Notes: generated by a model not told the origin, from the letters alone. Positions 38,584-47,807 are shown, counted from the first letter of the stretch. The stretch is 64,000 nt of DNA from CAVRQM01 sp963723455 (GCA_963723455.1 CAVRQM010000001.1:1426001-1490000); one strand, 5' to 3'. Made by a program: numbers and translations.

Positions 38584-39018
38584 TCAGGGCGCGGCCCTGG
38601 TTGCCAGCGGGGCAGCGGGCGGGACGGCGGGCGGGGTGGCGGCCGGCGTGGGCGTCACGGTGAACGGCACGTCGCCGCGGGTGATATGGCCGTCGATGGC
38701 CAGCACCTGCCAGCGCAGCGAATAGGCGCCCGGGGCCAGGTCGGCCGCGGTCGTCAGCACGTCCGGGGCCGGCGGCGGGCCGATCGGCAGGATCTCGGCG
38801 TTGCCGTCCGGCCGGGTCAAGGTCAGGCGCGACCGCCGCGCGTCGATGCGACTGTTATAGCGCATCACCATCGCCACGCGGCCGGCCGGCATGGCGGCGC
38901 CGATCGCCGGCTGGCTGGAGATCAGGATGGCGTGCGCCGCGGCCGCAACCGGGGCCATCGCCGCGCCGGCCGCCAGGATCACGAAACAGGCGGCGCAAGT
39001 CAGGCGGCGGCGTGACAT
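38584..39018 (-). CDS. copC: Periplasmic copper-binding protein CopC
   Basis: 144 residues with a signal peptide (CAACFVILAAGAAMAPVAAA) followed by the mature N-terminus AHAILISSQPAIGAAMPAG. The first mature histidine is the usual Cu(II) ligand. The beta-sandwich motif SLRWQVLAIDGHITRGDVPF supplies the second histidine. The C-terminus is an Ala/Pro-rich tail. Its stop is separated by one base from the copD start, so the two are translationally linked. Confidence 0.88.
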   Translation of the reverse strand: MSRRRLTCAACFVILAAGAAMAPVAAAAHAILISSQPAIGAAMPAGRVAMVMRYNSRIDARRSRLTLTRPDGNAEILPIGPPPAPDVLTTAADLAPGAYSLRWQVLAIDGHITRGDVPFTVTPTPAATPPAVPPAAPLATRAAP

Positions 39019-39372
39019 GCCGGCGATCTAGCCGGTCGCGTGCGCCGCAGCAATGGACGCCCGGCGACAGATCGGACCAGGCCCGGCGCGACGCGCTGCC
39101 GCAATGGAGAAGCTGGCGCATCGCTACAACGCGAGACGCCGGGGGCAGAAACGGGCGTTGCCCAGGCGGTGGTGCCAATCAACCATCAGGTCAATGTCCG
39201 CCTCGCGCCGACGGGGCACCAGCGCCATCGCACGCGCCAGGGGTTTTCTCAGCGCCGTCAGAACCTGTTGTCACCTGGGTTCGGAGCCCTGCCAGCGCCG
39301 GGCAATGCGGCATGGTCACGAGCCGTTCAGGACGCAGCCGGCGACATGACAGCGATTGCCGCTTGACACGCA
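39019..39372. other. Non-coding stretch between copC and the 39423 gene
   Basis: About 350 bp with open frames that have no protein-like composition. A TTGACA hexamer at 39363-39368 is a plausible -35 element for the downstream gene, though no convincing -10 lies 17 bp further. The copC promoter should also be in this stretch on the other strand, but I cannot place it. Confidence 0.4.
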
Positions 39373-39416
39373 GTCCCAGCGGGACGACAAACGGCGCGGA
39401 ATTGTCCCAGAGGGAA
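39373..39416. promoter_or_regulatory. Pair of 13-bp dyads 31 bp apart
   Basis: GTCCCAGCGGGAC (39373-39385, perfect 5-bp arms) and GTCCCAGAGGGAA (39404-39416) begin 31 bp apart, about three helical turns, directly upstream of the ATG at 39423. The first lies just after a TTGACA hexamer and the second overlaps the ribosome site. This arrangement fits cooperative repressor binding. Confidence 0.45.
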
Positions 39417-39422
39417 ACAACC

Positions 39423-39851
39423 ATGCCCAACTTCTCCAAGGCGACCCTGTTGCGGATCGCCCGCCAGATCCAGACCGAGGAGACGGCCGACAGCCCGCCG
39501 CTGGCCAAGCTGGCGACGTTCGGCGCGTTCGGACGCAAGGCGATGTACAACTGGACGCTGCCGGAGACCGATCCGCAGCATCGCGCGATGCCGCCGATCG
39601 CCAAGCGCATGGTCGCCATGCTGGCCTATCTGTCCGGCGCCGGCCTGCTCAACGACAAGCGGATGGACGAGATCCTGGCGCTGCAGCAATCGTTCGAGAC
39701 CGGGACCGAGGGCGCCGTGGCGCTGCGCCGCCTGAACCGCCGGACCGCGCGGGTCAAGGGCGTCCGGCGCGCCGGAGCCAAGCCCGCCGCCGCCGCCGCC
39801 GCCACCGCCGCCACCGAAGCCGAGCCGACGCCGCCGCGCGTCGCGGCCTGA
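39423..39851 (+). CDS. Hypothetical protein, possible small DNA-binding protein
   Basis: 142 residues; I do not recognise the family. The N-terminal 75 residues are well ordered (FSKATLLRIARQIQTEE, FGRKAMYNWTLPETDPQ, PIAKRMVAMLAYLSGAGLL) and have the helix spacing of small phage- or antitoxin-type helix-turn-helix proteins, though no clear match can be claimed. The C-terminus is basic then Ala-rich (RRTARVKGVRRAGAKPAAAA), a common DNA-associating tail. AGAGGG lies 8 bp before the ATG. Paired dyads upstream would suit autoregulation. Confidence 0.6.
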   Translation: MPNFSKATLLRIARQIQTEETADSPPLAKLATFGAFGRKAMYNWTLPETDPQHRAMPPIAKRMVAMLAYLSGAGLLNDKRMDEILALQQSFETGTEGAVALRRLNRRTARVKGVRRAGAKPAAAAAATAATEAEPTPPRVAA

Positions 39852-39922
39852 TCGCAGGACCGAACGGCAGGGCCGCGGCGGTGGTCTTGCTGTCCGCCCA
39901 GGTTGCGCGTAAACCGTTTCAA

Positions 39923-39969
39923 TGACGGTCTGACAGCTGACGGTCTGACAGGCTGGCGGTCTGACAGGC
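39923..39969 (+). repeat. 15-16-bp tandem repeat, three copies
   Basis: Three imperfect copies of TGACGGTCTGACAGGC (39923, 39938, 39954) lie about 40 bp upstream of the sulfotransferase start, in its probable leader. No function is apparent. Confidence 0.85.
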
Positions 39970-40010
39970 CGTTGCGGGCTGGTCGCACCCCGAACCGGAG
40001 GAGTGGCTGG

Positions 40011-41213
40011 ATGAGCGTCGTCGTGCAACGGGCCGAGTTCGCCGCCGACCGTCAATTCGTCGATGTCGTGGTGGGGCTTCCGGATCGGCGGCCCGGCTGG
40101 GCGGTGGCGTTGCACGCGCAGGGCCCGGATCCCGTCTCCACCACGCGCCAGTCCTGCCTGGCCCACGGCGGCGGCGCGGCCGCGGTGCGGTTCTACCCGT
40201 TCGCCCATCCCGGATCGTACACCTTGATGGCGCGGCTGATCGCGCCCGACGCGGACGACAGCCCACGGCAGAAGCGCGCCGCGCGGGAGATGGTCGAGAT
40301 CGGCAAGGCCTCGGTGCCGCCGCTGGACGAGGCGGCCGCCGCGACCTGGCTGCGCCAGGACGGGGCCGATCTGCAGCAAGCGGCCAGCCGCGCGCTGGTG
40401 CCGCTCTGCGTCGATCCGCACGGCACGCCATGCTTCTGGCCGCTACGCGGCGAGACCGATCGCCGAATTGCGGTGCTGTCGATTCCCAAGGCGGGCACCT
40501 ATCTGATGACCAACCTGCTCACAAATCTCGGGGTTGTCAGTTGCAACGTGCATCTGGGACGCGGGCTGGTGAGCGACTACCGGCTGTCCAAGCAGATGCC
40601 GGCCCCGACACCGCGATACCTGGACGTGGCGATCTCGGCGCGCCTGGTGCTGCCGGGGCAGTCGATGGCATCGCACATGGTGCGCGACCTGGCGACGCAG
40701 GTGTCGCTGCACGGCTACAACAAGATATTCGTCTATCGCGAACTGCGCGCGGCGCTGGTCTCGGCATTCCGGACCGGCGCGCGGCGCAGCACGCGGCGGT
40801 CGGCGGAAAAGCGGGCTGCCGCCGCGGCGGCGGGCCGCGATCTCGTCGATAGCGCCCAGGGCTTCGTCGCCTGGCTCGAGCGCGATATCGAGCGCATGCG
40901 CCGGCAATACGTCGCGGCTGCCGGCTGGCACGGCCATCCTGGCGTCTGCCTTGTGTCGTTCGAGGAGATCATGGGCGATGCCGGCCCGGACCGGCAGGTC
41001 AGGGCGGTGGTCGCCGTCGCCGCGCAATGCGGCGTGTCGGCCTCCGACGAGGCGGCGCGGGCGCTGCTGGGGCGGACCATCGGGGCGGAGACGCAGACCT
41101 TCTCCGGGGCGCGCTCGACGCTGGACGAGTACTGGTCGCCGGCGGCCGAGGCGCTGTTCCGCAAGGCCGGCCTGCGCGACCTGAACGTCCGGTTCGGCTA
41201 CGAGCCGGCCTGA
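40011..41213 (+). CDS. Sulfotransferase-like protein
   Basis: 400 residues; ATG 40011 follows GGAGGAG. About residues 150-400 form a P-loop sulfotransferase fold: the PAPS 5'-phosphosulfate loop appears as AVLSIPKAGTYLMTNLL and the 3'-phosphate-binding region as KIFVYRELRAALVSAF, with CLVSFEEIM further on. The N-terminal 150 residues contain an unrelated beta-rich segment (HGGGAAAVRFYPFAHPGSYT) that I cannot place. It probably sulfates a cell-surface glycan or a small molecule; no sulfate-activation genes are nearby. Confidence 0.7.
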   Translation: MSVVVQRAEFAADRQFVDVVVGLPDRRPGWAVALHAQGPDPVSTTRQSCLAHGGGAAAVRFYPFAHPGSYTLMARLIAPDADDSPRQKRAAREMVEIGKASVPPLDEAAAATWLRQDGADLQQAASRALVPLCVDPHGTPCFWPLRGETDRRIAVLSIPKAGTYLMTNLLTNLGVVSCNVHLGRGLVSDYRLSKQMPAPTPRYLDVAISARLVLPGQSMASHMVRDLATQVSLHGYNKIFVYRELRAALVSAFRTGARRSTRRSAEKRAAAAAAGRDLVDSAQGFVAWLERDIERMRRQYVAAAGWHGHPGVCLVSFEEIMGDAGPDRQVRAVVAVAAQCGVSASDEAARALLGRTIGAETQTFSGARSTLDEYWSPAAEALFRKAGLRDLNVRFGYEPA

Positions 41214-41267
41214 ACGGGCCCGCCCGCCGGCCCTGCACACCGCGGCGCGCACCCCATATGACAGGGC

Positions 41268-41477
41268 ATGATCATCGTTCTGACTGTCCTGGTGGCGCTG
41301 GCGATGCTGGGCACGCTCGGCGTGCTGTTCGCCGGCATGCTGGGCCTGGTGCGCGGCGGCGGCGAGGGCGACGAGGCCGCCGGCCGCCGGTCCAACGCGC
41401 TGATGCGCTGGCGCATCATCCTGCAGGCGGTGGCGCTGCTGCTGTTCGTGCTGCTGCTGTCGCTGATCCGGTCGTAG
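41268..41477 (+). CDS. Twin-transmembrane HIG1-domain protein
   Basis: 69 residues with two membrane helices (IVLTVLVALAMLGTLGVLFA and LQAVALLLFVLLLSLIRS) joined by a short polar loop carrying RRSNALMRWRIILQ. That is the HIG1/hypoxia-induced pattern of an asparagine-LMR-RI motif before the second helix. Bacterial homologues are associated with respiratory complexes, especially cytochrome oxidase. Its neighbours give no further clue. Confidence 0.8.
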   Translation: MIIVLTVLVALAMLGTLGVLFAGMLGLVRGGGEGDEAAGRRSNALMRWRIILQAVALLLFVLLLSLIRS

Positions 41478-41495
41478 GGCGGACTCCGGCGGCGC

Positions 41496-42329
41496 TCACT
41501 CGAACAGGTTGGCCAGAGACGAGGTGAGGTGCCCGACCAGCGAGGGAATGGCGTCGGCCATCTTCAGGTTGACCTTGTCGGCATAGGCGACGTCGCGGAC
41601 CTGGTACTTCTTGTAGTCGGAGAACTCGTCCACCTCCTGCGTGCGGAAATTCTCGTTCGTGTTGTTGGTGTCCGCCTCGCCGCTGGAATAGGGCGTCATG
41701 TCGGTCACCGCGTAGCTGCTGCTGTGGTTGGACTTGTAGGCGCCGGTATGGGTGTGCTGCGCCACCTTCTCGCCGTGCAGCGGGCGCTCGGAAATCTGGA
41801 TGTCGGTGGTGACCGCGTAGGTCACGTCCTGATACGCCTCGTTGAACAGGAACGTCCCGGCCGCCACGCCCAGCCCGACCGCGCCGCCCGCATAGGGGTT
41901 GCCGGACCCCAGCCCGGTCAGCACGCCGGCGGTCGCGCCCAGCAGCAGCGGCTCGCCATAGTTCGCGGCCAGCAGCCCCGGCGTCTGCCCTGGCTTCAGC
42001 TTGCCGGCCTGCAGCACGTTGACCTGCACCATGTAGTGCGCCTGCGACGGCTCATCGACCACGGTGTAGCCGCGCGCCTGCAGCGCCTGGATCAGCGATC
42101 CGCGCACGTCGATGTCGGGATAGTCCGAGGTGTTGCGCACGCCCACGTAGATGGTGCGCAGCCGGTCCGGAACCGGATCGAGGAACACCGTCTCGCTCAT
42201 GTGCGTATGCACGTCGAGCTCGCCGTGGTTGGCCAGCGCATCGACCCCGGAACAGCCCGGCAGCGCCAGCACCCCGAGCGCCCCCAGCATCAGCAATGGC
42301 CGCAGCAGCGGCCGGATGACATGGTTCAA
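41496..42329 (-). CDS. TraT-like outer-membrane lipoprotein
   Basis: 277 residues. I choose TTG 42329, preceded by GGGGAG 7 bp upstream, giving a signal LLRPLLMLGALGVLALPGCS with lipobox LPGC. The mature protein resembles the TraT complement-resistance/surface-exclusion family: IYVGVRNTSDYPDIDVRGSL, ALQARGYTVVDEPSQAHYMV, a glycine-rich hydrophobic segment (LLLGATAGVLTGLGSGNPYA) and VTYAVTTDIQISERPL. Chromosomal copies probably act as outer-membrane surface proteins; conjugation genes are absent here. Confidence 0.78.
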   Translation of the reverse strand: MNHVIRPLLRPLLMLGALGVLALPGCSGVDALANHGELDVHTHMSETVFLDPVPDRLRTIYVGVRNTSDYPDIDVRGSLIQALQARGYTVVDEPSQAHYMVQVNVLQAGKLKPGQTPGLLAANYGEPLLLGATAGVLTGLGSGNPYAGGAVGLGVAAGTFLFNEAYQDVTYAVTTDIQISERPLHGEKVAQHTHTGAYKSNHSSSYAVTDMTPYSSGEADTNNTNENFRTQEVDEFSDYKKYQVRDVAYADKVNLKMADAIPSLVGHLTSSLANLFE

Positions 42330-42415
42330 GGCGATGCTCCCCAACAGTGGCGTCGCACTCGAACGCCGGAACAAACATGGTCGCCGCGCGCCGATATCGT
42401 ATCGAAGGCCGTGGA

Positions 42416-42431
42416 GTTGCCCTAGCGCAAC
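42416..42431. promoter_or_regulatory. Dyad GTTGC-N6-GCAAC between traT-like gene and etfB
   Basis: Perfect 5-bp arms flank CCTAGC within the 274-bp divergent intergenic region that must carry both promoters. The region also has A+T-richer patches around 42390 (CGATATCG) and 42465. I see no further structure in it. Confidence 0.25.
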
Positions 42432-42603
42432 GGGTGGCGGAGGGTCAACACGTCGCTTCTCACATAAATGACAATCGGACCGCGCCGCCGGACCCACTCC
42501 TGCCGGCGCCGCCCCCCGGACCCGGCGCCGCCCCGCCTCCCGGCTTGGCAGCGACCGGCCGGCCTCGTAAACCACGCTCGAACCAGGTGAGCGCCGTCGC
42601 CAG

Positions 42604-43353
42604 ATGAAGATCCTCGTCGCCGTCAAGCGGGTGGTCGATTACAACGTCAAGGTGCGGGTCCGCGCCGATGGCAGCGGCGTCGAGACGCAGGGCGTCAAGA
42701 TGTCGATGAACCCGTTCGACGAGATCGCCGTCGAGGAAGCCGTCCGCCTGCGCGAAAAAGGCGTCGGCACCGAGATCGTCGCCGTCTCGCTGGGGGCTGC
42801 GCAATGCGCCGAGACGCTGCGCACGGCGCTGGCGATGGGGGCGGATCGCGGCATCCTGGTGCAGACCGATGCCGAGCTGCAGCCGCTGGCGGTGGCCAAG
42901 CTGCTGCGCGCCATCGCCGAACGTGAGCAGCCGCGCCTGGTGATCCTGGGCAAGCAGGCGATCGACGACGACATGAACGCCACCGGCCAGATGCTCGCGG
43001 CCCTGCTCGGCTGGCCGCAGGGCACCTTCGCCAGCAAGCTGGTCGTCGATGGCGAGACGCTGTCGGTCACCCGCGAGGTCGATGGCGGGCTGGAGACCGT
43101 GGCGCTGGCGCTGCCGGCGCTGGTTACCACCGACCTGCGCCTGAACGAGCCGCGCTACGCCTCGCTGCCCAACATCATGAAGGCGCGCAAGAAGCCGATC
43201 GAGACGCTGACCCCGGCCGAGCTGGGCGTGGATCCGGCGCCGCGCCTGACCGTGCTGGGCGTGGCCGAGCCGCCGAGGCGCAAGGCGGGCGTCCGCGTCG
43301 GCTCGGTCGCCGAGCTGGTGGCCAGGCTGCGAACCGAAGCGAAGGTGATCTGA
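42604..43353 (+). CDS. etfB: Electron transfer flavoprotein subunit beta
   Basis: 249 residues. Beta subunit of the FAD/AMP heterodimer that carries electrons from acyl-CoA dehydrogenases to ETF-quinone oxidoreductase. Recognisable regions are MKILVAVKRVVDYNVKVRV, VKMSMNPFDEIAVEEAVRL, ETLRTALAMGADRGILV, VILGKQAIDDDMNATGQMLA and the ETF-beta signature TREVDGGLETVALALPALVT with DLRLNEPRYASLPNIMKA. The stop overlaps the etfA start (TGATG), so the subunits are translationally coupled. Confidence 0.95.
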   Translation: MKILVAVKRVVDYNVKVRVRADGSGVETQGVKMSMNPFDEIAVEEAVRLREKGVGTEIVAVSLGAAQCAETLRTALAMGADRGILVQTDAELQPLAVAKLLRAIAEREQPRLVILGKQAIDDDMNATGQMLAALLGWPQGTFASKLVVDGETLSVTREVDGGLETVALALPALVTTDLRLNEPRYASLPNIMKARKKPIETLTPAELGVDPAPRLTVLGVAEPPRRKAGVRVGSVAELVARLRTEAKVI

Positions 43354-44291
43354 TGGCCGTCCTGGTTCTGCTGGATTTCGACGCGCACGGCATCAAGCAG
43401 CCGTCCCGCTCGGCGGTCGCGGCGGCCGCCCTGCTGGGCGGCGAGCTGCACGCGCTGGTCGCGGGAGACGATCTCGCCGCGGCGGCCGCAGCAGCGTCGC
43501 GGCTGCCGGGCGTCGCCCGGGTGCTGCGCGCCGAGGGCGAGGCGTTCGCGCACGCCCTGGCCGAACCGCTCGCCGACCTGCTGGTGGCGCTCGCGCCCGG
43601 CTACACGCACCTGCTGGCAGCGGCCACCGCCGTCGGCAAGAACGTGCTGCCGCGCGCCGCCGCCCTGCTGGACGTGCAGCCGATCAGCGACATCTCCGCC
43701 GTCGTCGATGCCGAGACCTTCGTGCGCCCGATCTATGCCGGCAACGCCCTGGCCACGGTGCGCAGCGGCGACCGGATCAAGGTGATTACCGTGCGAGCGG
43801 CCAATTTCGACCCGGTGGCGACCGAGGGCGGCGCTGCCGGCATCGAGGACGCGCCCGGCATCGCCGCGCCGACCGCCAGCCGCTTCGTCTCCGCCGAGCT
43901 GTCGCGCAGCGAGCGGCCGGAGCTGACCGCCGCCCGCGTGGTGGTCTCCGGCGGGCGCGGCATGCAGAGCGGCGACAACTTCCACCTGCTCGATCCGATC
44001 GCCGACCGGCTGGGCGCGGCGGTCGGCGCCTCGCGGGCGGCGGTGGATGCCGGGTTCGTGCCGAACGACTACCAGGTGGGCCAGACCGGCAAGATCGTGG
44101 CGCCCGAGCTGTACATGGCCATCGGCATTTCCGGCGCGATCCAGCACCTGGCCGGCATGAAGGACAGCAAGGTGATCGTGGCGATCAACAAGGACGAGGA
44201 GGCGCCGATCTTCCAGGTCGCCGACTACGGCCTGGTCGCCGACCTGTTCGTGGCGCTCCCCGAACTCGCCGCCGAGCTGGCGCGCGCATGA
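43353..44291 (+). CDS. etfA: Electron transfer flavoprotein subunit alpha
   Basis: 312 residues, partner of EtfB. The N-terminal domain opens VLVLLDFDAHGIKQPSRSAV. The C-terminal FAD-binding domain carries the family signature around LGAAVGASRAAVDAGFVPND, YQVGQTGKIVAPELYMAIGI, SGAIQHLAGMKDSKVIVAIN and KDEEAPIFQVADYGLVAD. The ATG overlaps the etfB stop by one base, and its own TGA overlaps the next start as ATGA, making a three-gene coupled unit. Confidence 0.95.
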   Translation: MAVLVLLDFDAHGIKQPSRSAVAAAALLGGELHALVAGDDLAAAAAAASRLPGVARVLRAEGEAFAHALAEPLADLLVALAPGYTHLLAAATAVGKNVLPRAAALLDVQPISDISAVVDAETFVRPIYAGNALATVRSGDRIKVITVRAANFDPVATEGGAAGIEDAPGIAAPTASRFVSAELSRSERPELTAARVVVSGGRGMQSGDNFHLLDPIADRLGAAVGASRAAVDAGFVPNDYQVGQTGKIVAPELYMAIGISGAIQHLAGMKDSKVIVAINKDEEAPIFQVADYGLVADLFVALPELAAELARA

Positions 44292-45202
44292 CCGACGCCG
44301 CAGCCGACCCGGCGCCGGGGCCAGCGGCGGCGATCGAGCGGGTCGGCATCGTCGGCGCCGGCCAGATGGGCAGCGGCATCGCCCATGTCTGCGCCCTGGC
44401 CGGCATTTCGGTGGTGCTGTCCGACGCCAGGCCCGAGGCGCTCGACCGGGTGCTGGCCGCGGTGTCGCGCAACATGGACCGGCAGGTGGCCAAGGGTACG
44501 CTGAGCGCCGAGGATCGCGGCGCCGCACTGGCGCGCATCCGCACCAGCGCCGACCTTTCGGCGTTCTCGGAGTGCGAGCTGGTGATCGAGGCCGCCACCG
44601 AGAAGGAGGACGCCAAGCGCGGCGTCTATCGCGCGCTGGCGCCGCATTTGCAGCCGGGCTGCCTGCTCGCCTCGAACACCTCGTCCATCTCGATCACCCG
44701 GCTGGCGGCCAGCAGCGACCGCGCCGACCGCTTCATCGGCATGCATTTCATGAATCCGCCGCCGCTGATGAAGCTGGTCGAGCTGATCCGCGGCATCGCC
44801 ACCAGCGAAGCGACGTTCAGCGCCGCCCAGAGCCTGGCCGAGCGCCTGGGCAAGACCGTCGCGGTCAGCGAGGATTTCCCCGCCTTCATCGTCAACCGCA
44901 TCCTGGTGCCGATGGTCAACGAGGCGGTGTACGCGCTGTATGAGGGCGTCGGCTCGGTGGCCGGCATCGACGCGGCGCTGCGCCTGGGCGCCAATCACCC
45001 GATGGGGCCGCTGGAACTGGCCGATTTCATCGGCCTGGATACCTGCCTGTCGATCATGCAGGTGCTGCACGAGGGCCTGGCGGACACCAAGTACCGGCCC
45101 TGCCCGCTGCTGGTGAAATACGTCGAGGCCGGGTGGCTGGGCCGCAAGGCTGGCCGCGGCTTCTATGACTACAGCGCCACCCCGCCGCGGCCGACGCGCT
45201 AG
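44288..45202 (+). CDS. hbd: 3-hydroxybutyryl-CoA dehydrogenase
   Basis: 304 residues. NAD-dependent oxidation of 3-hydroxyacyl-CoA to 3-ketoacyl-CoA. The N-terminal Rossmann motif is GIVGAGQMGSGIAHVCALAG, and the catalytic region is FIGMHFMNPPPLMKLVELI with SNTSSISITRLA before it. The helical C-terminal domain has FIVNRILVPMVNEAVYAL, HPMGPLELADFIGLDTCL and a KAGRGFYDY end. Coupled to etfA by ATGA, it provides a direct link between beta-oxidation and electron transfer. Short-chain specificity follows the closest family pattern. Confidence 0.92.
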   Translation: MTDAAADPAPGPAAAIERVGIVGAGQMGSGIAHVCALAGISVVLSDARPEALDRVLAAVSRNMDRQVAKGTLSAEDRGAALARIRTSADLSAFSECELVIEAATEKEDAKRGVYRALAPHLQPGCLLASNTSSISITRLAASSDRADRFIGMHFMNPPPLMKLVELIRGIATSEATFSAAQSLAERLGKTVAVSEDFPAFIVNRILVPMVNEAVYALYEGVGSVAGIDAALRLGANHPMGPLELADFIGLDTCLSIMQVLHEGLADTKYRPCPLLVKYVEAGWLGRKAGRGFYDYSATPPRPTR

Positions 45203-45223
45203 GCCGGCCGCCGGCCCGGCCAG

Positions 45224-46423
45224 ATGCCCGCCATCGGCCTGCTGCACGCCCGCGACCTGCCGGCTTTGGCCAGCCTGGATGAGCTGCGCGCGCGCCTGAC
45301 CGGGGGGTCGCGCGAGGATGTCCGCCTGCTGCACGCGCCGGCCGGCGAGGCGGCGCATACGCCCGCCGGGCTGATCCCCGGCGTGACCCTGTTCGGACCC
45401 GGGCGGTCGCCGGCGATGACCGCATCGCCCACCGGCGTCACGCCGCTGCGCGAGACCAGCTCGGTGCTGCTGCACGACGCGCTGTTCCTGGCCGGCTCGA
45501 TGACCGTGCTCGACAGCCGCGACCGGCTGTTCCGCGACGGCATTGACAACCTGCCCGATCCGGCGGCGCTGGCCGAGGGCGGCACGCTGTACGCGCGCGG
45601 GCCGGACGGCGCGCTCGCGCTGGACGCGGCGGTGCGGCGCGACGCTGTGCGGATGGATGGCATCGCCCTGCCGGTCTGCGGAGTCGGGCTGCCGAACTAC
45701 GGGCATTTCCTGCTCGACGGCCTGCCCGCCGTGCTGCTGCACGCGCAGCTGTTCGCCGACCTGCCGTGGCGCGTGGTCGGCCAGCGGCTGCACCCGTGGC
45801 AGGACGCAGATCCTGGCCGCGCTGGGCCTGCGCGCGCGCTATATCGAGACCGGGGCCGCCACCGTGTTCGACCGCGTGCTGACCTCGACGCTGCTGGCGA
45901 TGCACGTGTCGCACCCGACCCGGTTCATCCGCCCGGTGTTCGACCTGCTGCGCTTCGCCTTCGGCGCGACCGGCGGCCGAGGGCCGCGCAAGCTGTTCCT
46001 GTCGCGCGCCGGCCATGACGGGTGGCGCGCGCTGCGCAACCGTCAGGCGGTCGAGTCGGCGCTGGGCCTGCTCGGCTTCGCGGTGCATCCGCCCGGACAC
46101 CATGAGCGTGGCCGAGCAGGCGGCGGCGATGGCCGAGGCGCGGTTCGTGATCGGCGAGAGCGGGGCGGCGATGGCCAATGTCGGATTCTGCCCGCAGGGA
46201 GCCACCGTGCTCGAGCTGCAGCCCGAACGGTTCGTCGAGGGCTGGACCCGCGGCATGTGCTTTCATCTCGGCCACCGCTGGCACCTGTATCTCGCCCGCG
46301 TCGAACTCGCCGCCGCTGCGCGACGCGAGCGGCAGGACGCTCGACCCCAACCGGCACTTCTCCTATGACATCGACCCGCTCGACCTGATGGCGACGGTGG
46401 CCAGGATCGAGGCCGCCGGCTGA
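45224..46423 (+). pseudogene. Family 61 glycosyltransferase, three frameshifts
   Basis: Capsule/surface-type GT61 enzyme (DUF563). The first frame covers MPAIGLLHARDLPALASL to CGVGLPNYGHFLLDGLPAVLL and RVVGQRLHPWQ. At about 45806 an extra G moves to TQILAALGLRARYIETGA and RKLFLSRAGHDGWRALRNRQ. At about 46098 a second (GG for G) moves to DTMSVAEQAAAMAEARFVIG and ESGAAMANVGFCPQGATVLE. At about 46305 a third (GAACTC for GACTC) moves to SPPLRDASGRTLDPNRHFSY, ending ARIEAAG. Removing three bases restores about 398 residues with the usual HF..D, LSR and E-GAA motifs. Either a sequence error or a decayed gene. Confidence 0.72.
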
Positions 46424-46448
46424 CGCGCCGGCCGCGAGGAGGGGCGTC

Positions 46449-47794
46449 GTGGACGAGCTGGCGATCTGCGCGATCTTCCATAACGAGCAACCGTATATCC
46501 ATGAATGGCTGAGCTTCCATTACGCGCAGGGCGTGCGACGCTTCGTGCTGTACGACAATGCCAGCACCGATGGCGACGCGGGCGGCGATCGACGGTTGGG
46601 CGCGGCGCGACCTCGTGACCGTCATCGACTGGCCGCGGACAGGGCATGCAGATCCGCGCCTATGCCGACATGGCCGCGCGGTTTCGCGACTGCGCCGAGT
46701 GGTGCGCGTTCATCGATTGCGACGAGTTCCTGGTGCCCGCAATCCAGCCTGGGCCTGTCGGACGTGCTGCGGCTGGTCGGGCGACGGCGAACGGATTGTA
46801 CGTGCATTGGTGGATGTTCGGCTCGTCGGGGCATGTCGCCCGGCCGCCGGGGCTGGTGACGGAGGCGTTCCGTTGGCGCGCGCCGGACGAGTTCGGCGCG
46901 CATTCCTTCGGCAAGAGCGTGATGCGGCTGGCCGCGGTGACCCATGTCGGGCTGCACGTCTTCCGCTGCCGCGACGGCGATGGTCAACGATGCCGGCTGG
47001 CAGATCGACCAGCACTCGGCCGGCGGCCAGGCGCAGACCAGCCACCGCCTGCTGGCGCTGAACCACTACTTCACCAAGTCGCGCGAGGAATGGCGGCTGC
47101 GCCGCGCGCTGGGCAAGGCCGACAAGACGGCGGATGACCCGGCGTTCTTCCGCGCCGATGCCGAGTTCGCGCAGCACGATATCAATGCCGTGCGCGACGA
47201 CCGCGCGGCGCTGTTCATGCAGGCGGCGCGGGCGCTGTTCTACCTGCCGCCGCGGCGGGGTCGCGGCCGCAATCGATCCGGTCGGCCCGCCCATCTGCTG
47301 AGCGCGCACGGCACGCTGCTGTGCTGGGACGGCGAAGCCGGGCGGCCGGCGCAGTGTCCGCCCGAGCGGCTGTCCCCGACGCGCCAGCCGCTGCGCTGCG
47401 AGCCGGGGGCGGCGGCGGAGTGCCGGCTGCTGCGCCCGGAAGGCGGCGCGCTCGCTGATCGACGGCGCTGCTTCGTTCAGCCCGGTTGCCGCCGGCGCCG
47501 GCGGCGGGCTGCACCTGCGCGCCGGACCGGTGTTCCTGTGCGCCGAGGGCGGCTCGCCCGAGAGTCCGCGCCAACCGCGCCGAGGCGCGCGAGTGGGAGA
47601 CGTTCCTGCCGTTGACCGCGGCCGATGTCGAGCAGCTGGTCCGCCTGTCGCCCGGCGCGGCCCGGCTGCTGCCTGGCTTTCAGCTTGAGCTGGGCGAGGA
47701 TCGCTACGATCTGCGCTGGGGCGTGCCGCGCGCCCGGCTGGCGGCGACCGCGGCACCAACGTCCCTGACGCTGTACGACCTCGCGGCCGGCTGA
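46449..47794 (+). pseudogene. Family 92 glycosyltransferase, at least six frameshifts
   Basis: GTG 46449 after GAGGAGGGG. Pieces in successive frames reconstruct a GT92/DUF23 enzyme: LAICAIFHNEQPYIHEWLSF, HYAQGVRRFVLYDNASTDG, AAIDGWARRDLVTVIDWP, IRAYADMAARFRDCAEWCAF, IDCDEFLVPA (DxD metal site), SSLGLSDVLRLVG, NGLYVHWWMFGSSGHVARPP, VNDAGWQIDQHSAGGQAQTS and LALNHYFTKSREEWRLRRAL. A C-terminal extension ends WETFLPLTAADVEQLVRLSP to LTLYDLAAG. The disruption density (about one per 150 bp between 46560 and 47540) is far above elsewhere in the window. It cannot be translated as read. Confidence 0.65.
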
Positions 47795-47807
47795 GGCGGA
47801 GCCGGCG

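Noticed and set aside
45203..45223. GGCCGG/CCGGCC dyad after hbd as a terminator
   Set aside because: No T-run follows, and such G+C-rich dyads are common by chance here.
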